64,000 nt of DNA from Bog-756 sp963704585 (GTDB taxonomy: Bacteria > Actinomycetota > Acidimicrobiia > Acidimicrobiales > RAAP-2). The stretch covers positions 930,001-994,000 of the forward strand of contig OY969919.1 of assembly GCA_963704585.1 (NCBI GenBank), written 5' to 3'. Positions 54,335 to 62,562 of this stretch are shown here, piece by piece (the first letter of the stretch is position 1; every line of letters starts with the position of its first letter). Both the position numbers and the translations under genes were made by a program. The notes beneath the pieces were generated by a model that saw only the letters and a list, made by a program, of their open reading frames with translations, had not been told where the DNA came from and searched no databases.

Positions 54335-55006
54335 CTACTGGTTGGTTGCGACGCCTGCCCGCTGCTGCTCGGTGAAGGTGTAGGTCAGCGTCGTCGACAG
54401 ACCCTGCACCGTCGGGCTCGGCGAGACACCGTTGGACGACAGCTCCGTCGCCACCAGGCCGAGCGTGACCTGCACGTGGGCGACCTGTCCCGTGGACGCG
54501 GCCAGGGCGGGGATGTTCGAGAGGTTGACGGCCGTCCCGGACGAGTTCATGGCGCTCACCATGGTCGTCGTGAGGATCGACGTGGTCGACCCCGAGCACG
54601 ACCCGGAGGCGAGGGTCCACGCGACCGAACACTGGGTGATCGTCACGTTGAGCCCCTCACCGGGAGCCGTCCCGTCGGTCAGCGCGTTGACCGGACTGCC
54701 CGCGACCCACATCGTCATGCCCGCGGCCGAGGCCAGCGTGCCCGTGTTGTTGAGATCCACATAGACGTTGTTGGTGTCGCCGGGCGCCATCGGCGCCGCG
54801 AAGTTGCTGAAGCCGGAGCCCACGTCGGGGCTCAGCGTCAGGTTGAGGGACCCCGAGGTCACCGACTCGGATCCCGTCGCCTGTGCGGAGAGCGCCGCGT
54901 AGACGCCGGCAGCAGTCAGCGAGCCCACCGACACCGCGAGCAGCCCCGCGATGACGGCTCTACCGGGATGTCTGTCCTTCTTCTTGGTGTGGTGGTAGTT
55001 GCCCAT
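54335..55006 (-). CDS. TasA/CalY-like secreted protein, substrate of SipW-type peptidase
   Basis: A 223-residue protein from ATG 55006 after AGAAGGAC. N-terminal KKKDRHPGRAVIAGLLAVSV then GSLTAAGVYAALSAQATGSE: the A-G-x-Y-A-x-x-S boundary is the typical cleavage region of SipW-processed TasA/camelysin-family proteins, and LNLTLSPDVGSGFSNFA, GDTNNVYVDLNNTGTLASA are like their first beta strands. TasA forms matrix fibres in Bacillus biofilms; here a surface-fibre function is inferred. Its gene lies 135 bp downstream of the SipW-like peptidase gene on the same strand. Confidence 0.75.
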   Translation of the reverse strand: MGNYHHTKKKDRHPGRAVIAGLLAVSVGSLTAAGVYAALSAQATGSESVTSGSLNLTLSPDVGSGFSNFAAPMAPGDTNNVYVDLNNTGTLASAAGMTMWVAGSPVNALTDGTAPGEGLNVTITQCSVAWTLASGSCSGSTTSILTTTMVSAMNSSGTAVNLSNIPALAASTGQVAHVQVTLGLVATELSSNGVSPSPTVQGLSTTLTYTFTEQQRAGVATNQ

Positions 55007-55039
55007 GATGTTCGTCCTTCTCTCTATCCGTATTCCTTT

Positions 55040-55067
55040 GATTGGGTGCTGCTGATTGGGTGCTGCC
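55040..55067. repeat. Tandem 14-bp repeat in the 5' leader of the TasA-like gene
   Basis: GATTGGGTGCTGCT (55040-55053) is followed at once by GATTGGGTGCTGCC (55054-55067), one base different. It lies 34 bp upstream of the TasA-like start, between the SipW-type peptidase gene and its presumed substrate. It may be a regulatory element in the leader or a replication-slippage product. Confidence 0.5.
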
Positions 55068-55141
55068 TTGCTGTTCGGGTATCGCACTCGGGGAATCGGT
55101 CTCGGGGTCCGCTCATCGATTGCCGGAAGGGGCCGCTGCGA

Positions 55142-55687
55142 TCAAGCGGTCGTCCTCCACGCCGGCCGTCTCGGACGGAGGATCCAACGGGTGCCCGCGA
55201 TGCCGATCACCAACCCGCCGGCGACGATGAGCACCAGCTGGAACGGTCCCCGGTTGCCGGTGAGTAACCGCCCGATCCAGGGCACCGAGGCGACGACCCG
55301 CGGCACGGTGGGGCTGGTGAGGCGCGCGTGCCACGGATCGGGGTTCTGGTTGGCGTCGCCCTTGGTGGTGATGACCGGTGCGCCGGGCGAACCGCTCACC
55401 GAGGTGATGCGGTGAGCGAAGACGTCGTGCTGCCCCGGCGGGACGAAGAGGACGATCATGCCGGGGGCGAGGCGGTCGACCGGCACCGGTTCGGTCACCA
55501 CGATCGAACCCGGGTCGAACGTGGGCCGCATGCTGCCGGTGAGGACCGGTCGGATCCCGATGTGGAGCACGACGACGCCGGCCGCCAGCCCGACGCAGGC
55601 GCCGGCGAGCAGCACCGCACTCGTGATCCCGAAGAAGCGGAGGAGGCCGCCGGATCGGCCCGCGCTCCGCCGCGCTGCTCGTCTCAT
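55142..55687 (-). CDS. Signal peptidase I, SipW-like
   Basis: A 181-residue membrane protease. N-terminal span FFGITSAVLLAGACVGLAAG and C-terminal span LVLIVAGGLVIGIAGT flank the catalytic domain. The nucleophile Ser is in VLTGSMRPTFDPGSIVV. Later, VFAHRITSV has a His in the place where general signal peptidases have Lys, the mark of the SipW/archaeal type; TTKGDANQNPDPWHA is also typical. It removes signal peptides of TasA-like proteins. Two candidate substrates follow on the same strand. Confidence 0.88.
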   Translation of the reverse strand: MRRAARRSAGRSGGLLRFFGITSAVLLAGACVGLAAGVVVLHIGIRPVLTGSMRPTFDPGSIVVTEPVPVDRLAPGMIVLFVPPGQHDVFAHRITSVSGSPGAPVITTKGDANQNPDPWHARLTSPTVPRVVASVPWIGRLLTGNRGPFQLVLIVAGGLVIGIAGTRWILRPRRPAWRTTA

Positions 55688-55982
55688 TTCACGACTTTCG
55701 GCTCGACGAGCAGGTCACTTGAGGTTTTTTGCCACCCCCGGTTGCACGACGTGGGTTCCCGACGCACGGAACCCGGACAATCGTCAGGTCTGGTGACACC
55801 GGAAGGGGCCGGGTCCGAGGCGGCCGACCCTCCGGGCACCGTCCGTCGACGGGCGGGCCCGGACGGTAGGGTGCGTGCCCGCACCGGCGCGCTGGGCGCC
55901 GGCGAACCACGATCGGAGCGGGGTGGACGGAACGACGACGGCGACCGGGCGGCCCAGCGGCGGCGGACGGGACGGCTGAGCC

Positions 55983-56915
55983 GTGCGGGGCGTCCGCTGC
56001 ACGAAGGACGGGATCGCGGTCCTCGATTTGCCCGACGACGAGCGGCCCGGGGTCCGGGTCACGGTCGCGAGCTCGGGGATCTGCGGCTCCGACGTCCACC
56101 TCGCCTCGTTCGGACCCTCTGCGTGCACGTTCGGCCACGAATTCTGCGGCCGGCTCGATGACGGCACGCCGGTCGCCGTCCTGCCGATCGTCACCTGTGG
56201 ACGGTGCGAGCGGTGCCTGCGCGGTGACGAGCAGCAGTGCCAGGCCGCGCTCGGTGCGATGTACGGGGTCAGCCTCGACGGGGGGATGGCGGAGGCGGCC
56301 TGGGTCGACCCGGCGTGCACAAAGCCCCTCCCACCTGGACTTTCACTCGACGACGCCTGTCTGGTCGAGCCGATCGCGGTCGCGCTCCACGGCTGCAACC
56401 GCGCCGGGGTCGGGCCGAGCACGCGGACGCTCGTCGTCGGAGGCGGACCGATCGGCCTCTGCGCGGTCGCGACGGCGCGGGCCGCCGGCGCGACCGTCGA
56501 CGTGCTCGCGCACCGGTCGGAACGGGTTGCGGCCGCCGAGCGTCTCGGCGCGGGCACGTCCCCCGCGGACGGCTACGACGTGGTCATCGAGGCCGCGGGC
56601 ACGCAGGGTTCGCTCGACGCCGCGATCGATCGGGTGCGGCCGGGCGGCACCGTGAGCATCGTCGGGAGCTACTGGGACCCGGTCGCCATCGGGCTCGGCT
56701 TCCAGATGAAGGAGGTCACGTTGTTGCCCTCCTTCACCTACGGCCACCACCACGGGAGCGACGAGTTCGTCGACGCGATGGCCGTCCTGGCGGGCGCGCC
56801 GGACCTCCCGGCCGCCGTCATCACCCATCGACTGCCGCTCGACGCCGCCGCCGAGGCCTTCGGGCTGGCGTCGGATCGCGGGCGCGGCGCCATCAAAGTG
56901 GTGCTCCACCCATAG
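55983..56915 (+). CDS. Zinc-containing alcohol dehydrogenase-like protein (MDR), short
   Basis: A 310-residue MDR protein with a GTG start. SSGICGSDVHLASFG and FGHEFCGRLDDGTPVAV carry the catalytic-zinc ligands, and CGRCERCLRGDEQQC is the structural-zinc lobe. TLVVGGGPIGLCAVATARAA is the coenzyme loop. It is some 30-40 residues shorter than typical members because the start lacks the usual N-terminal strands. Substrate unknown; polyol or threonine-dehydrogenase-like enzymes look similar. Lone gene upstream of the TetR gene. Confidence 0.82.
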   Translation: MRGVRCTKDGIAVLDLPDDERPGVRVTVASSGICGSDVHLASFGPSACTFGHEFCGRLDDGTPVAVLPIVTCGRCERCLRGDEQQCQAALGAMYGVSLDGGMAEAAWVDPACTKPLPPGLSLDDACLVEPIAVALHGCNRAGVGPSTRTLVVGGGPIGLCAVATARAAGATVDVLAHRSERVAAAERLGAGTSPADGYDVVIEAAGTQGSLDAAIDRVRPGGTVSIVGSYWDPVAIGLGFQMKEVTLLPSFTYGHHHGSDEFVDAMAVLAGAPDLPAAVITHRLPLDAAAEAFGLASDRGRGAIKVVLHP

Positions 56916-56952
56916 CGGTCGCAGGAATCCGCAGAATTGATCTCGTATAACC

Positions 56953-56963
56953 ACTGATTCAGT
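56953..56963. promoter_or_regulatory. Small palindrome upstream of the TetR gene
   Basis: ACTGATTCAGT is a perfect 5-1-5 inverted repeat, 56 bp before the TetR-type start and in an A+T-rich stretch of the 103-bp gap after the MDR gene. A TetR autoregulatory operator is possible; the arms are short, so a chance match cannot be excluded. A TACAAT hexamer at 57006-57011 might be part of a promoter. Confidence 0.35.
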
Positions 56964-57018
56964 ACTCAATAGGCGCCCTGACACGTTATTCCGGGGTCTC
57001 TCCCCTACAATTTGGCCG

Positions 57019-57672
57019 ATGAGGGGCAAAGGGGCAGGTCAGGGGTCGCGCGGTGCACCCGCGAACCGCCAGGGCGAGCGCCCGGGTCCTGCGGGCGCAG
57101 CGCCGGACCGGCGTCGCCTGCGGGGCAACCGGACCCGCACCGCGCTGCTCGACGCCGCCATCGCGCTCGCCGGGGACCGCCAGACAGTGGTCACCGCGCA
57201 GCGGATCGCGGACCGGGCGGGGGTGGCGCGCCGGACCCTCTACCACCACTTCGTCGACCTCGATGTCCTCCTGCTCGAAGCCGCCCGCCTCCAGGCGGTC
57301 CGTCACCGCGCGGAGCTCGCGCCTCTCCCGCCGACCGGCTCCGTCGACGACCGCATCCGCGTGACCTGTCGCCAGCGGCGCGTGCTCTTCGAGTCGGTCG
57401 CGCCGATCTACCGTGCCGCCGTCGCCCGCACGCACGGTCATCCGGGCATCGACGAATTCCTCGCCGAGCTCCGCACCCAGCTCCGCCGGCAGCTCGTGTC
57501 GACGCTCCACCCGGAGCTCGAGGCGCTCGGCCGCGGCGCGCCCGTCGCCCTCGCCGCCCTCGAGCTCGCAACCGGCTGGAGCACGTGGCACACCTTGCGC
57601 GTCGACACGCACCGTTCGCCCGAGGCAGCCGAGCGCATCACCGTCTTCGCGGCGACGCGCATCCTCCACTGA
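57019..57672 (+). CDS. TetR-family transcriptional regulator
   Basis: A 217-residue TetR-family protein with an unusually long basic N-terminus of about 35 residues. The helix-turn-helix domain reads NRTRTALLDAAIALAGDRQT, then TAQRIADRAGVARRTLYHHF, with FVDLDVLLLEAARLQAV just after. The ligand-binding part contains RRVLFESVAPIYRAAVART and an ELATGWSTWHTLRV helix near the end. The partner gene is uncertain: it could control itself or the MDR gene. It is not clearly KstR. Confidence 0.88.
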   Translation: MRGKGAGQGSRGAPANRQGERPGPAGAAPDRRRLRGNRTRTALLDAAIALAGDRQTVVTAQRIADRAGVARRTLYHHFVDLDVLLLEAARLQAVRHRAELAPLPPTGSVDDRIRVTCRQRRVLFESVAPIYRAAVARTHGHPGIDEFLAELRTQLRRQLVSTLHPELEALGRGAPVALAALELATGWSTWHTLRVDTHRSPEAAERITVFAATRILH

Positions 57673-57675
57673 GCG

Positions 57676-57691
57676 GACCCGCCTCCGGGTC
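57676..57691. terminator. Short hairpin between convergent genes
   Basis: GACCCG (57676-57681), loop CCTC, CGGGTC (57686-57691): a perfect 6-bp stem in the 21-bp gap between the convergent TetR and histidine-phosphatase genes. No T-run follows on either side. It may help end both transcripts. Confidence 0.35.
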
Positions 57692-57693
57692 GG

Positions 57694-58290
57694 TCAGCCC
57701 GGCGCCGACCACGGCGTCTCGTTGAAGCGGGCGAGCACCGGACCCGCCGCTCCCCAGGTGATCGTGGTCACCGAGGCGGTGGCGAGGTAGAGGCGCCACG
57801 CACCCTCGTCGCCGATCCCGAGCGCCCAGCAGGTCGCGGCCTTGATGGGCGAGACGTGGCTCACCACGACGACCGCGCCCTCCCCGCGTGCGCCCTCGCC
57901 GTCCACGGCGAAGAGCTCCTTGCACGCCGTCCGCACCCGCTCGCCGGCCTCGACGAGCGACTCGCCGCCGGGAGGTCGATAGCCGGGGTCGGCGCGCCAC
58001 CTCGTCCAGACCTCGGCTGGCACCGCGTCGAGCGGCGTGCCGTCGTAGGTGCCGTAGTCGACCTCGATCCACCGCTCGTCGATCTCGACCGGAAGTCCGG
58101 TCCCGAGCGCCTCAGCCGTGTCCCGCGCCCGCTGGAGCGGACTCGAGATCACCCGCGTGACACCGTCGACCACTCCGGCGAGCGCCTTGGCTTGGGTCCG
58201 TCCCCGCTCGGTGAGCGGCGCGTCGATGCGGCCGAGGAGCAGCCCGTCCGCGTTCCCAGTGGACTCGCCGTGGCGGACGAGGATCAGCAC
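57694..58290 (-). CDS. Histidine phosphatase (phosphoglycerate-mutase-like)
   Basis: A 198-residue protein starting MLILVRHGESTGNADGLLLG. The catalytic RHG is at residues 6-8, LTERGRTQAKAL and RVISSPLQRARDTAEALG give the second Arg, Glu is in IEVDYGTYDGTPL, and the second catalytic His is in VVVVSHVSPIKA. It resembles actinobacterial acid phosphatases or phosphoglycerate-mutase-like enzymes such as those acting on sugar phosphates. It is 28 bp downstream of the zinc-ribbon gene, so probably the same transcript. Confidence 0.9.
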   Translation of the reverse strand: MLILVRHGESTGNADGLLLGRIDAPLTERGRTQAKALAGVVDGVTRVISSPLQRARDTAEALGTGLPVEIDERWIEVDYGTYDGTPLDAVPAEVWTRWRADPGYRPPGGESLVEAGERVRTACKELFAVDGEGARGEGAVVVVSHVSPIKAATCWALGIGDEGAWRLYLATASVTTITWGAAGPVLARFNETPWSAPG

Positions 58291-58318
58291 GGGCGGCGCG
58301 GGGTCCGGGACGACCCGT

Positions 58319-59035
58319 TCAGTGCACGAGGATGCGGTCGCACTGGGTGCACGTCGCGAGCTCGTCGGGCGGGAGGTGGCGGATGCGCTCGACGTCGACC
58401 GACGGGAGGGTCAGGTGGCACCCGTCGCACCGGTCGCCGACCAGCCGGGCCGCACCGACACCGCCGAGGTGTGCCCGGAGCCGCTCGTACCGCTCGGCAA
58501 GCTCCGGCGGTAGCCCGGCCGCGCGCTCGGCCCGTTGCGTGGACTCGGCGTCGATCGCCGCGCGCAGCTCGACCTCCGAGTCGGCCACCGCTGCCTGGAG
58601 TCGGCGCCGCTCCGCCTCGAGCTCCCCGGCGCGCACCTCGTGTCCGGCAAGCTCAGTGTCGAGCGGGTCCTCCTCCTCGAGGAGCGCGAGCTCGTCGTCC
58701 TCGAGCTGGGACTGCCGGATGGCGAGCTGGCCGACCTCGTGGTCCATGGCCTCGAGGTCGCGCGGCGCGAACGGCTCGCCCGAGTGCATCCGTCGCTCGA
58801 GCTCGTGCCGGCGCGCGGCCGCCGTCGCGATCTGCTCCTCGAGCGCACCCTGTCGGGCGGCGAGCTCGTCGACCTGTGCGCGCACGAGGGCGAGCTCGGA
58901 CGCCACCGCGGCGTACGCGCGCTCCACCGTGTCGAGCGCGGCTCGCTCCGGCATTGCCTCGATCCGGTGGCGCAGCTGATCGAGCACGGTGTCGTGCGCC
59001 TGGACCGCGAGCAGCGTGTCGTACGGCTCGGCCAT
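58319..59035 (-). CDS. Zinc-ribbon coiled-coil protein (CT398/DUF164-like)
   Basis: A 238-residue protein. Residues 5-180 are a long antiparallel coiled coil rich in Glu, Arg and Leu (for example LVRAQVDELAARQGALEEQI and LAIRQSQLEDDELALLEEED). A C-terminal zinc ribbon follows: GDRCDGCHLTLPSV with one C-x-x-C and LATCTQCDRILVH with the second. This is the widely conserved bacterial C4-type zinc-ribbon family (CT398, RsgC-like), thought to bind nucleic acid or a secretion partner. It heads the transcript with the histidine-phosphatase gene. Confidence 0.88.
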   Translation of the reverse strand: MAEPYDTLLAVQAHDTVLDQLRHRIEAMPERAALDTVERAYAAVASELALVRAQVDELAARQGALEEQIATAAARRHELERRMHSGEPFAPRDLEAMDHEVGQLAIRQSQLEDDELALLEEEDPLDTELAGHEVRAGELEAERRRLQAAVADSEVELRAAIDAESTQRAERAAGLPPELAERYERLRAHLGGVGAARLVGDRCDGCHLTLPSVDVERIRHLPPDELATCTQCDRILVH

Positions 59036-59071
59036 CGCTCCCCTCCTCTGCGGACCCGACGGCGGCCGCCG

Positions 59072-59560
59072 TCAGGCCCCGCTCAGCCTACGGGCAGCGG
59101 CGAGCGCGCCCACCAGGGCGTCGTCGGCGATGTCGGTGGCTGCCTCCCACGAGAACCACGCGACCTCCCGGCTCTCACCGGGTGCCGGATCGGGCTCGGC
59201 ATCGGGGCTCTCGAGGAGGAAGCGGAGATCGAGATGGACGTGGTCGTGCGCGGCCGGGTGGACGTCGACGTGGACGAGCCGCGGTCCGCCTCCGGGGTGT
59301 GCCGCTGCGAGACCGGTCTCCTCGCGGCACTCGCGCACCGCGGCTTCGGCCGGGGCCTCGCCCGAATCGACGTGGCCCCCGGGTTGCAGCCAACGCCCCA
59401 GGATCCGATGGCGGTGGAGCACGACCCCACGCGGGCCCACCACGATGGCCGAGGCCGTCACGTGCGTCAGGTCCGCCGCGCGGTCGAACGGCGACGTGAG
59501 GCGGTCGAGCTCGTCGAGGATCCGGGCCGTCGACCTGACTTCTCGGGGATCGCCCGGCAC
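59072..59560 (-). CDS. Nudix hydrolase
   Basis: A 162-residue Nudix protein from GTG 59560; no better start exists upstream in frame, although about 22 preceding codons also look protein-like. The Nudix box GHVDSGEAPAEAAVRECREE is complete (G-x5-E-x7-R-E-x2-E-E). It also has SPFDRAADLTHVTASAIVVG and the C-terminal VAWFSWEAATDI. Such enzymes cleave nucleoside diphosphate derivatives or clean up damaged nucleotides; the substrate is not predictable. It follows the WhiB gene by 65 bp. Confidence 0.9.
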   Translation of the reverse strand: MPGDPREVRSTARILDELDRLTSPFDRAADLTHVTASAIVVGPRGVVLHRHRILGRWLQPGGHVDSGEAPAEAAVRECREETGLAAAHPGGGPRLVHVDVHPAAHDHVHLDLRFLLESPDAEPDPAPGESREVAWFSWEAATDIADDALVGALAAARRLSGA

Positions 59561-59625
59561 GTGTGCGCGCAGGGCCGCCCGGAGGTCGGCGACGGCGTCG
59601 GCCGCGTCGGGACCGGCCGGACCGC

Positions 59626-59856
59626 TCAGGCCGACTTGCGGCGCTGGCGGTGGATGCGGCGCCGCTCGCGTTCGGTGGTGCCGCCCCAGATGCCCTCACG
59701 CTCCCGGTTGGCCAGAGCGTGCTCGAGGCATGCTTCGCGTACGGTGCACACGTTGCAGATCGCCTTCGCCTCGTCGGCCTCCTCGTCGGAGACCGGGTAG
59801 AACACGTCTGGATCGATGCCCCGGCAGGCCGCGTGCTTGCGCCAGGTGGCACTCAT
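59626..59856 (-). CDS. WhiB-family transcriptional regulator
   Basis: A 76-residue WhiB protein. The four cluster ligands are Cys11, Cys34, Cys37 and Cys43 (AACRG, then AICNVCTVREACLE), followed by the G-I-W-G-G turn in EGIWGGTTERERRRIHRQRR and a basic DNA-binding tail. I used ATG 59856; a GTG 14 codons upstream is an alternative start. WhiB proteins hold a [4Fe-4S] cluster and regulate with sigma factors; their presence places the organism in the actinobacteria. It may be autoregulated from the 261-bp gap. Confidence 0.92.
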   Translation of the reverse strand: MSATWRKHAACRGIDPDVFYPVSDEEADEAKAICNVCTVREACLEHALANREREGIWGGTTERERRRIHRQRRKSA

Positions 59857-60117
59857 GGGAACGTCACTTCCTGGGAATTGCTTCGGGTCACTGGTCACTT
59901 CACCGCCCGCATACGCCGTTGACCAGGCAGAACGCGGCCGGACGGCGAAAACTGGCGGAACCGACAGTATGGCCCACGCGCGGAGCCGGTGTCCACAGGC
60001 AGCCCGGCCACCGCGGGACGAGACCGGCGGGCGGCGACCCGGAGGCTGTCTAGGATCACCCGGCGACCCTGCGGCGACCAGCCGCCGAGGGTCCGCCCGC
60101 AGCCGGAAGGAGCCGCC

Positions 60118-61038
60118 ATGCCGCCGCAGCCGATCGAGGGGAAGAAGGTCGTCGTGACCGGGGTCACCGGCCAGGTGGCCGGTCCCGTCGCACTCGCCCT
60201 CGCCGGCGCCAACGAGGTGGTCGGCGCGGCGCGCTTCAAGGACCCCGCGGCACGGGAGCGGCTCGAGGCGGGCGGGGTGCGCTGCGTGCCGATCGACCTC
60301 GTCGCCGGCGACGTCGCCGCGCTCCCGTCCGACGCCGACTACGTCCTGCACTTCGCGGTCGCCAAGTCCAACGACTGGGAGACCGACCTCCGGGCGAACA
60401 GCGGCGGGCTCGCCACCCTCATGGAGCACCACCGGCGGGCCACCGCGTTCTTGCACTGCTCGACGACCGCGGTCTACAAGCCGATGGGGCACCACGTCTT
60501 CCGCGAGGAGGACGAGCTCGGCGACAATCACGGGGTCTGGCCGTTCCTGCGTACCTACAGCATCTGCAAGATCGCTGCCGAGGGTACCGCGCGCTGGGCG
60601 GCCGAGCGCTTCGAGCTGCCGACGACGATCGCCCGCCTATCGGTTCCCTACGGCGACCACGGCGGCTGGCCCGCCATCCATCTCGAGATGCTGCTGCACG
60701 GCAGCGAGATCCCCGTCCACGTCGACGCGCCGAGCGTCTACCACCCGCTGCACGAGGACGACATCCGCGCGATGGTCCCGGGACTGCTCGCCGCGGCCTC
60801 GACCCCGGCCGTCACGGTCAACTGGGGCGGGGACCAACCGGTCAGCATCGAGGAGTGGTGCGGGTTCCTCGCCGAGCTGTGCGGTCTCGAGGCGAAGTTC
60901 GCGCCCACCGACCAGACCATCGACAGCGTGGACATCGACCTCACCCGGATGCACGAGCTGGTCGGGCACACGACCGTCGACTGGCACGACGGGATGCGCC
61001 GCATGGTGGAGGCGCGCCACGCCGAGCTCCTCGGGTAG
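60118..61038 (+). CDS. NAD-dependent epimerase/dehydratase-family (extended SDR) protein
   Basis: A 306-residue extended SDR. ATG at 60118 follows GGAAGGAG. The coenzyme loop is VVVTGVTGQVAGPVA. CSTTAVYKPMGHH with a later YSICKIAAEG gives Tyr-x-x-x-Lys in the catalytic position. The C-terminal part (NWGGDQPVSIEEWCGFLAEL) is the sort seen in sugar-nucleotide or steroid-type isomerases. The family is often called NAD(P)-dependent oxidoreductase in actinobacteria. Substrate unknown. Confidence 0.85.
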   Translation: MPPQPIEGKKVVVTGVTGQVAGPVALALAGANEVVGAARFKDPAARERLEAGGVRCVPIDLVAGDVAALPSDADYVLHFAVAKSNDWETDLRANSGGLATLMEHHRRATAFLHCSTTAVYKPMGHHVFREEDELGDNHGVWPFLRTYSICKIAAEGTARWAAERFELPTTIARLSVPYGDHGGWPAIHLEMLLHGSEIPVHVDAPSVYHPLHEDDIRAMVPGLLAAASTPAVTVNWGGDQPVSIEEWCGFLAELCGLEAKFAPTDQTIDSVDIDLTRMHELVGHTTVDWHDGMRRMVEARHAELLG

Positions 61039-61063
61039 CCGCGCCCACCGCCGCCTGCGCGGC

Positions 61064-61435
61064 TCAGCCTCCGGGCACGACCTCCGGCCCACCGTCGCCG
61101 ATCCACCACGCCTCGCCGTGGTGGTCGGGCCCGACCCGCAGCCAGGCGCCGTTCTCGAATACGACGTGGAGGACGTCGTCGGTGGTGGCCCAGACCCACC
61201 GTGCCGCCCCCGGGTAGAGGGAGGCGAACGGACCGAGCCGGTCCGTCCGCACCGGATCGAGGTGGTGGACCGTCCCGTCGGACCCGAGGGTGAACGGCGC
61301 GGCGATGACCACCGACAGACTCCCGAACTCGAGGTGCGAGCGGTCGTCGATCCGGATGCAGGTGAGCGAAGGCTCCTCCAGCACGAACTCGGTCCCGCCG
61401 TCAGGGAGCTCTCGCACCGCGCAGCCATCGGGCAC
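61064..61435 (-). CDS. DUF6188-like hypothetical protein
   Basis: About 123 residues from GTG 61435; GTG 61417 is another possible start. RIDDRSHLEFGSLSVVIAAP, then FTLGSDGTVHHLDPVRTDRL and FENGAWLRVGPDHHGEAW form a chain of short strands like DUF6188, a small beta protein of actinobacteria. The first 15 residues are less like protein. No known function. It is convergent with the epimerase gene. Confidence 0.65.
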   Translation of the reverse strand: MPDGCAVRELPDGGTEFVLEEPSLTCIRIDDRSHLEFGSLSVVIAAPFTLGSDGTVHHLDPVRTDRLGPFASLYPGAARWVWATTDDVLHVVFENGAWLRVGPDHHGEAWWIGDGGPEVVPGG

Positions 61436-61521
61436 GGCACATGTTGGCACCGGTCCTTCCGCGACCGCACATCCACGCGCGGTGCGCGACCGGGCGGCCC
61501 GGTGAGCCGTGCCGCAGCCGG

Positions 61522-62100
61522 CTACCGCGCGACCGCGTCCTGTTGCTCGTCCGGCCAGACCAGCGCGGCGAGGCGACCGGTCAGTGACGCGAGTTCCGCC
61601 GCGGTCGAGCGGTAGCCGGCGAGCGGGCCACCGTAGGGATCGGCGATCTCGTCGGCGGCCACCCGATGGGCCAGCGCCGCGCGGTCGCGGTCGCCGTGCA
61701 CTGCCGCGATCCACGAACGGACGCCCTGGGACGCCGCACGCGGACCGAGCGCCTCTCCGCGCCGGATGAGCTCGCGGAAGCGGAATGCCTGCTGCCAACA
61801 GGGCGGATCGAGGAGGACCGCCTCGTTCACGTGGCGTCGCCCCATGCCGATCACCAGATCCGCGCCCTCGAGCATGTCCGGGGTGAGCGTGCGGCTCCGG
61901 TGTGCGCGCAGGTCGATCCCGTAGCCCTCCATAACGCCGAGGACCTCGTCGGGAACCGGGAGGCCTCCTTCGAGCAGGCCCGCCGAGGACACCTCGACCG
62001 GATCGTCGGCGTCGGTCAGCTGTCCGGCGAAGAGCGCGGCCGCCATCGGGGAGCGGCAGATGTTGGCGGTGCAGACGAAGAGGAAGTGAACGCCGCCGAT
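61522..62100 (-). CDS. Low-molecular-weight protein-tyrosine phosphatase, no standard start codon
   Basis: The protein reads GGVHFLFVCTANICRSPMAA, the P-loop being C-x5-R in CTANICRS, then LVIGMGRRHVNEAV and the catalytic Asp in IADPYGG. All key residues of an LMW-PTP are present and the frame is intact to the stop. Between the P-loop and the divergent SnoaL-like gene, however, there is no ATG, GTG or TTG in frame; the nearest codons are ATC (62100) and GTT (62091). Translation may start at an unusual codon, or one base may be wrong. LMW-PTPs often regulate polysaccharide synthesis, and a polysaccharide locus starts just to the right. Confidence 0.75.
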   Translation of the reverse strand: MGGVHFLFVCTANICRSPMAAALFAGQLTDADDPVEVSSAGLLEGGLPVPDEVLGVMEGYGIDLRAHRSRTLTPDMLEGADLVIGMGRRHVNEAVLLDPPCWQQAFRFRELIRRGEALGPRAASQGVRSWIAAVHGDRDRAALAHRVAADEIADPYGGPLAGYRSTAAELASLTGRLAALVWPDEQQDAVAR

Positions 62101-62169
62101 GGTACCCGTGCGACCCCGCGCGGACCGCGTACGCTCGGTTGGCGAGCCGTCGAACGTGAGGAGCGCACG

Positions 62170-62562
62170 TTGCCGTCCAACACCGAGATCGTCCGCATCG
62201 TCACCGACGCACTCGGCCGTGGCGACCTGCTCGCGGTCATGGGCCATGTCTCGAAGGACGTCCGGTGGGCGGTCGCCGCCACCGACCGGGACGCGGCGCC
62301 CTGGTTCGGCGTCTACGAGGGCAAGCGTAGCCTGCCGGACTTCTTCGCCGAGCTCGCCAAGCTCGAGTTCACCGAGTTCTCCCTCAAAGCGGTCCTCGCC
62401 GAGGGCGACCTCGTCGTGACGTGGCTGCACGTCGCATTCACCACACCCACCGGTCGCTCGGTCGACATGGAGGAGGTCCAGATCTGGACCCTCGCCGGCG
62501 GGAAGGTCACTTCGGTCGACACCCTCCTCGACACGGCCGCCGTCGGCGCCGCCTTCGCGTGA
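62170..62562 (+). CDS. SnoaL-like/NTF2-like protein
   Basis: A 130-residue protein. The start is a TTG at 62170 after GAGGAG; no other start fits. VRIVTDALGRGDLLAVMGHV then SKDVRWAVAATDRD is the first helix and strand of the SnoaL fold, followed by YEGKRSLPDFFAELAKLEFT, an LVVTWLHVAFTTPTGRSVDM strand and WTLAGGKVTSVDTLLD. Such domains bind small hydrophobic ligands or act as isomerases. The glycosyltransferase gene starts within its stop codon (GTGA). Confidence 0.82.
   Translation: MPSNTEIVRIVTDALGRGDLLAVMGHVSKDVRWAVAATDRDAAPWFGVYEGKRSLPDFFAELAKLEFTEFSLKAVLAEGDLVVTWLHVAFTTPTGRSVDMEEVQIWTLAGGKVTSVDTLLDTAAVGAAFA

Noticed and set aside
57019..57672. TetR gene as the local KstR
   Set aside because: It is 52 kb away from the operator, and the recognition helix and N-terminus do not recall KstR; no KstR-type box stands before it.
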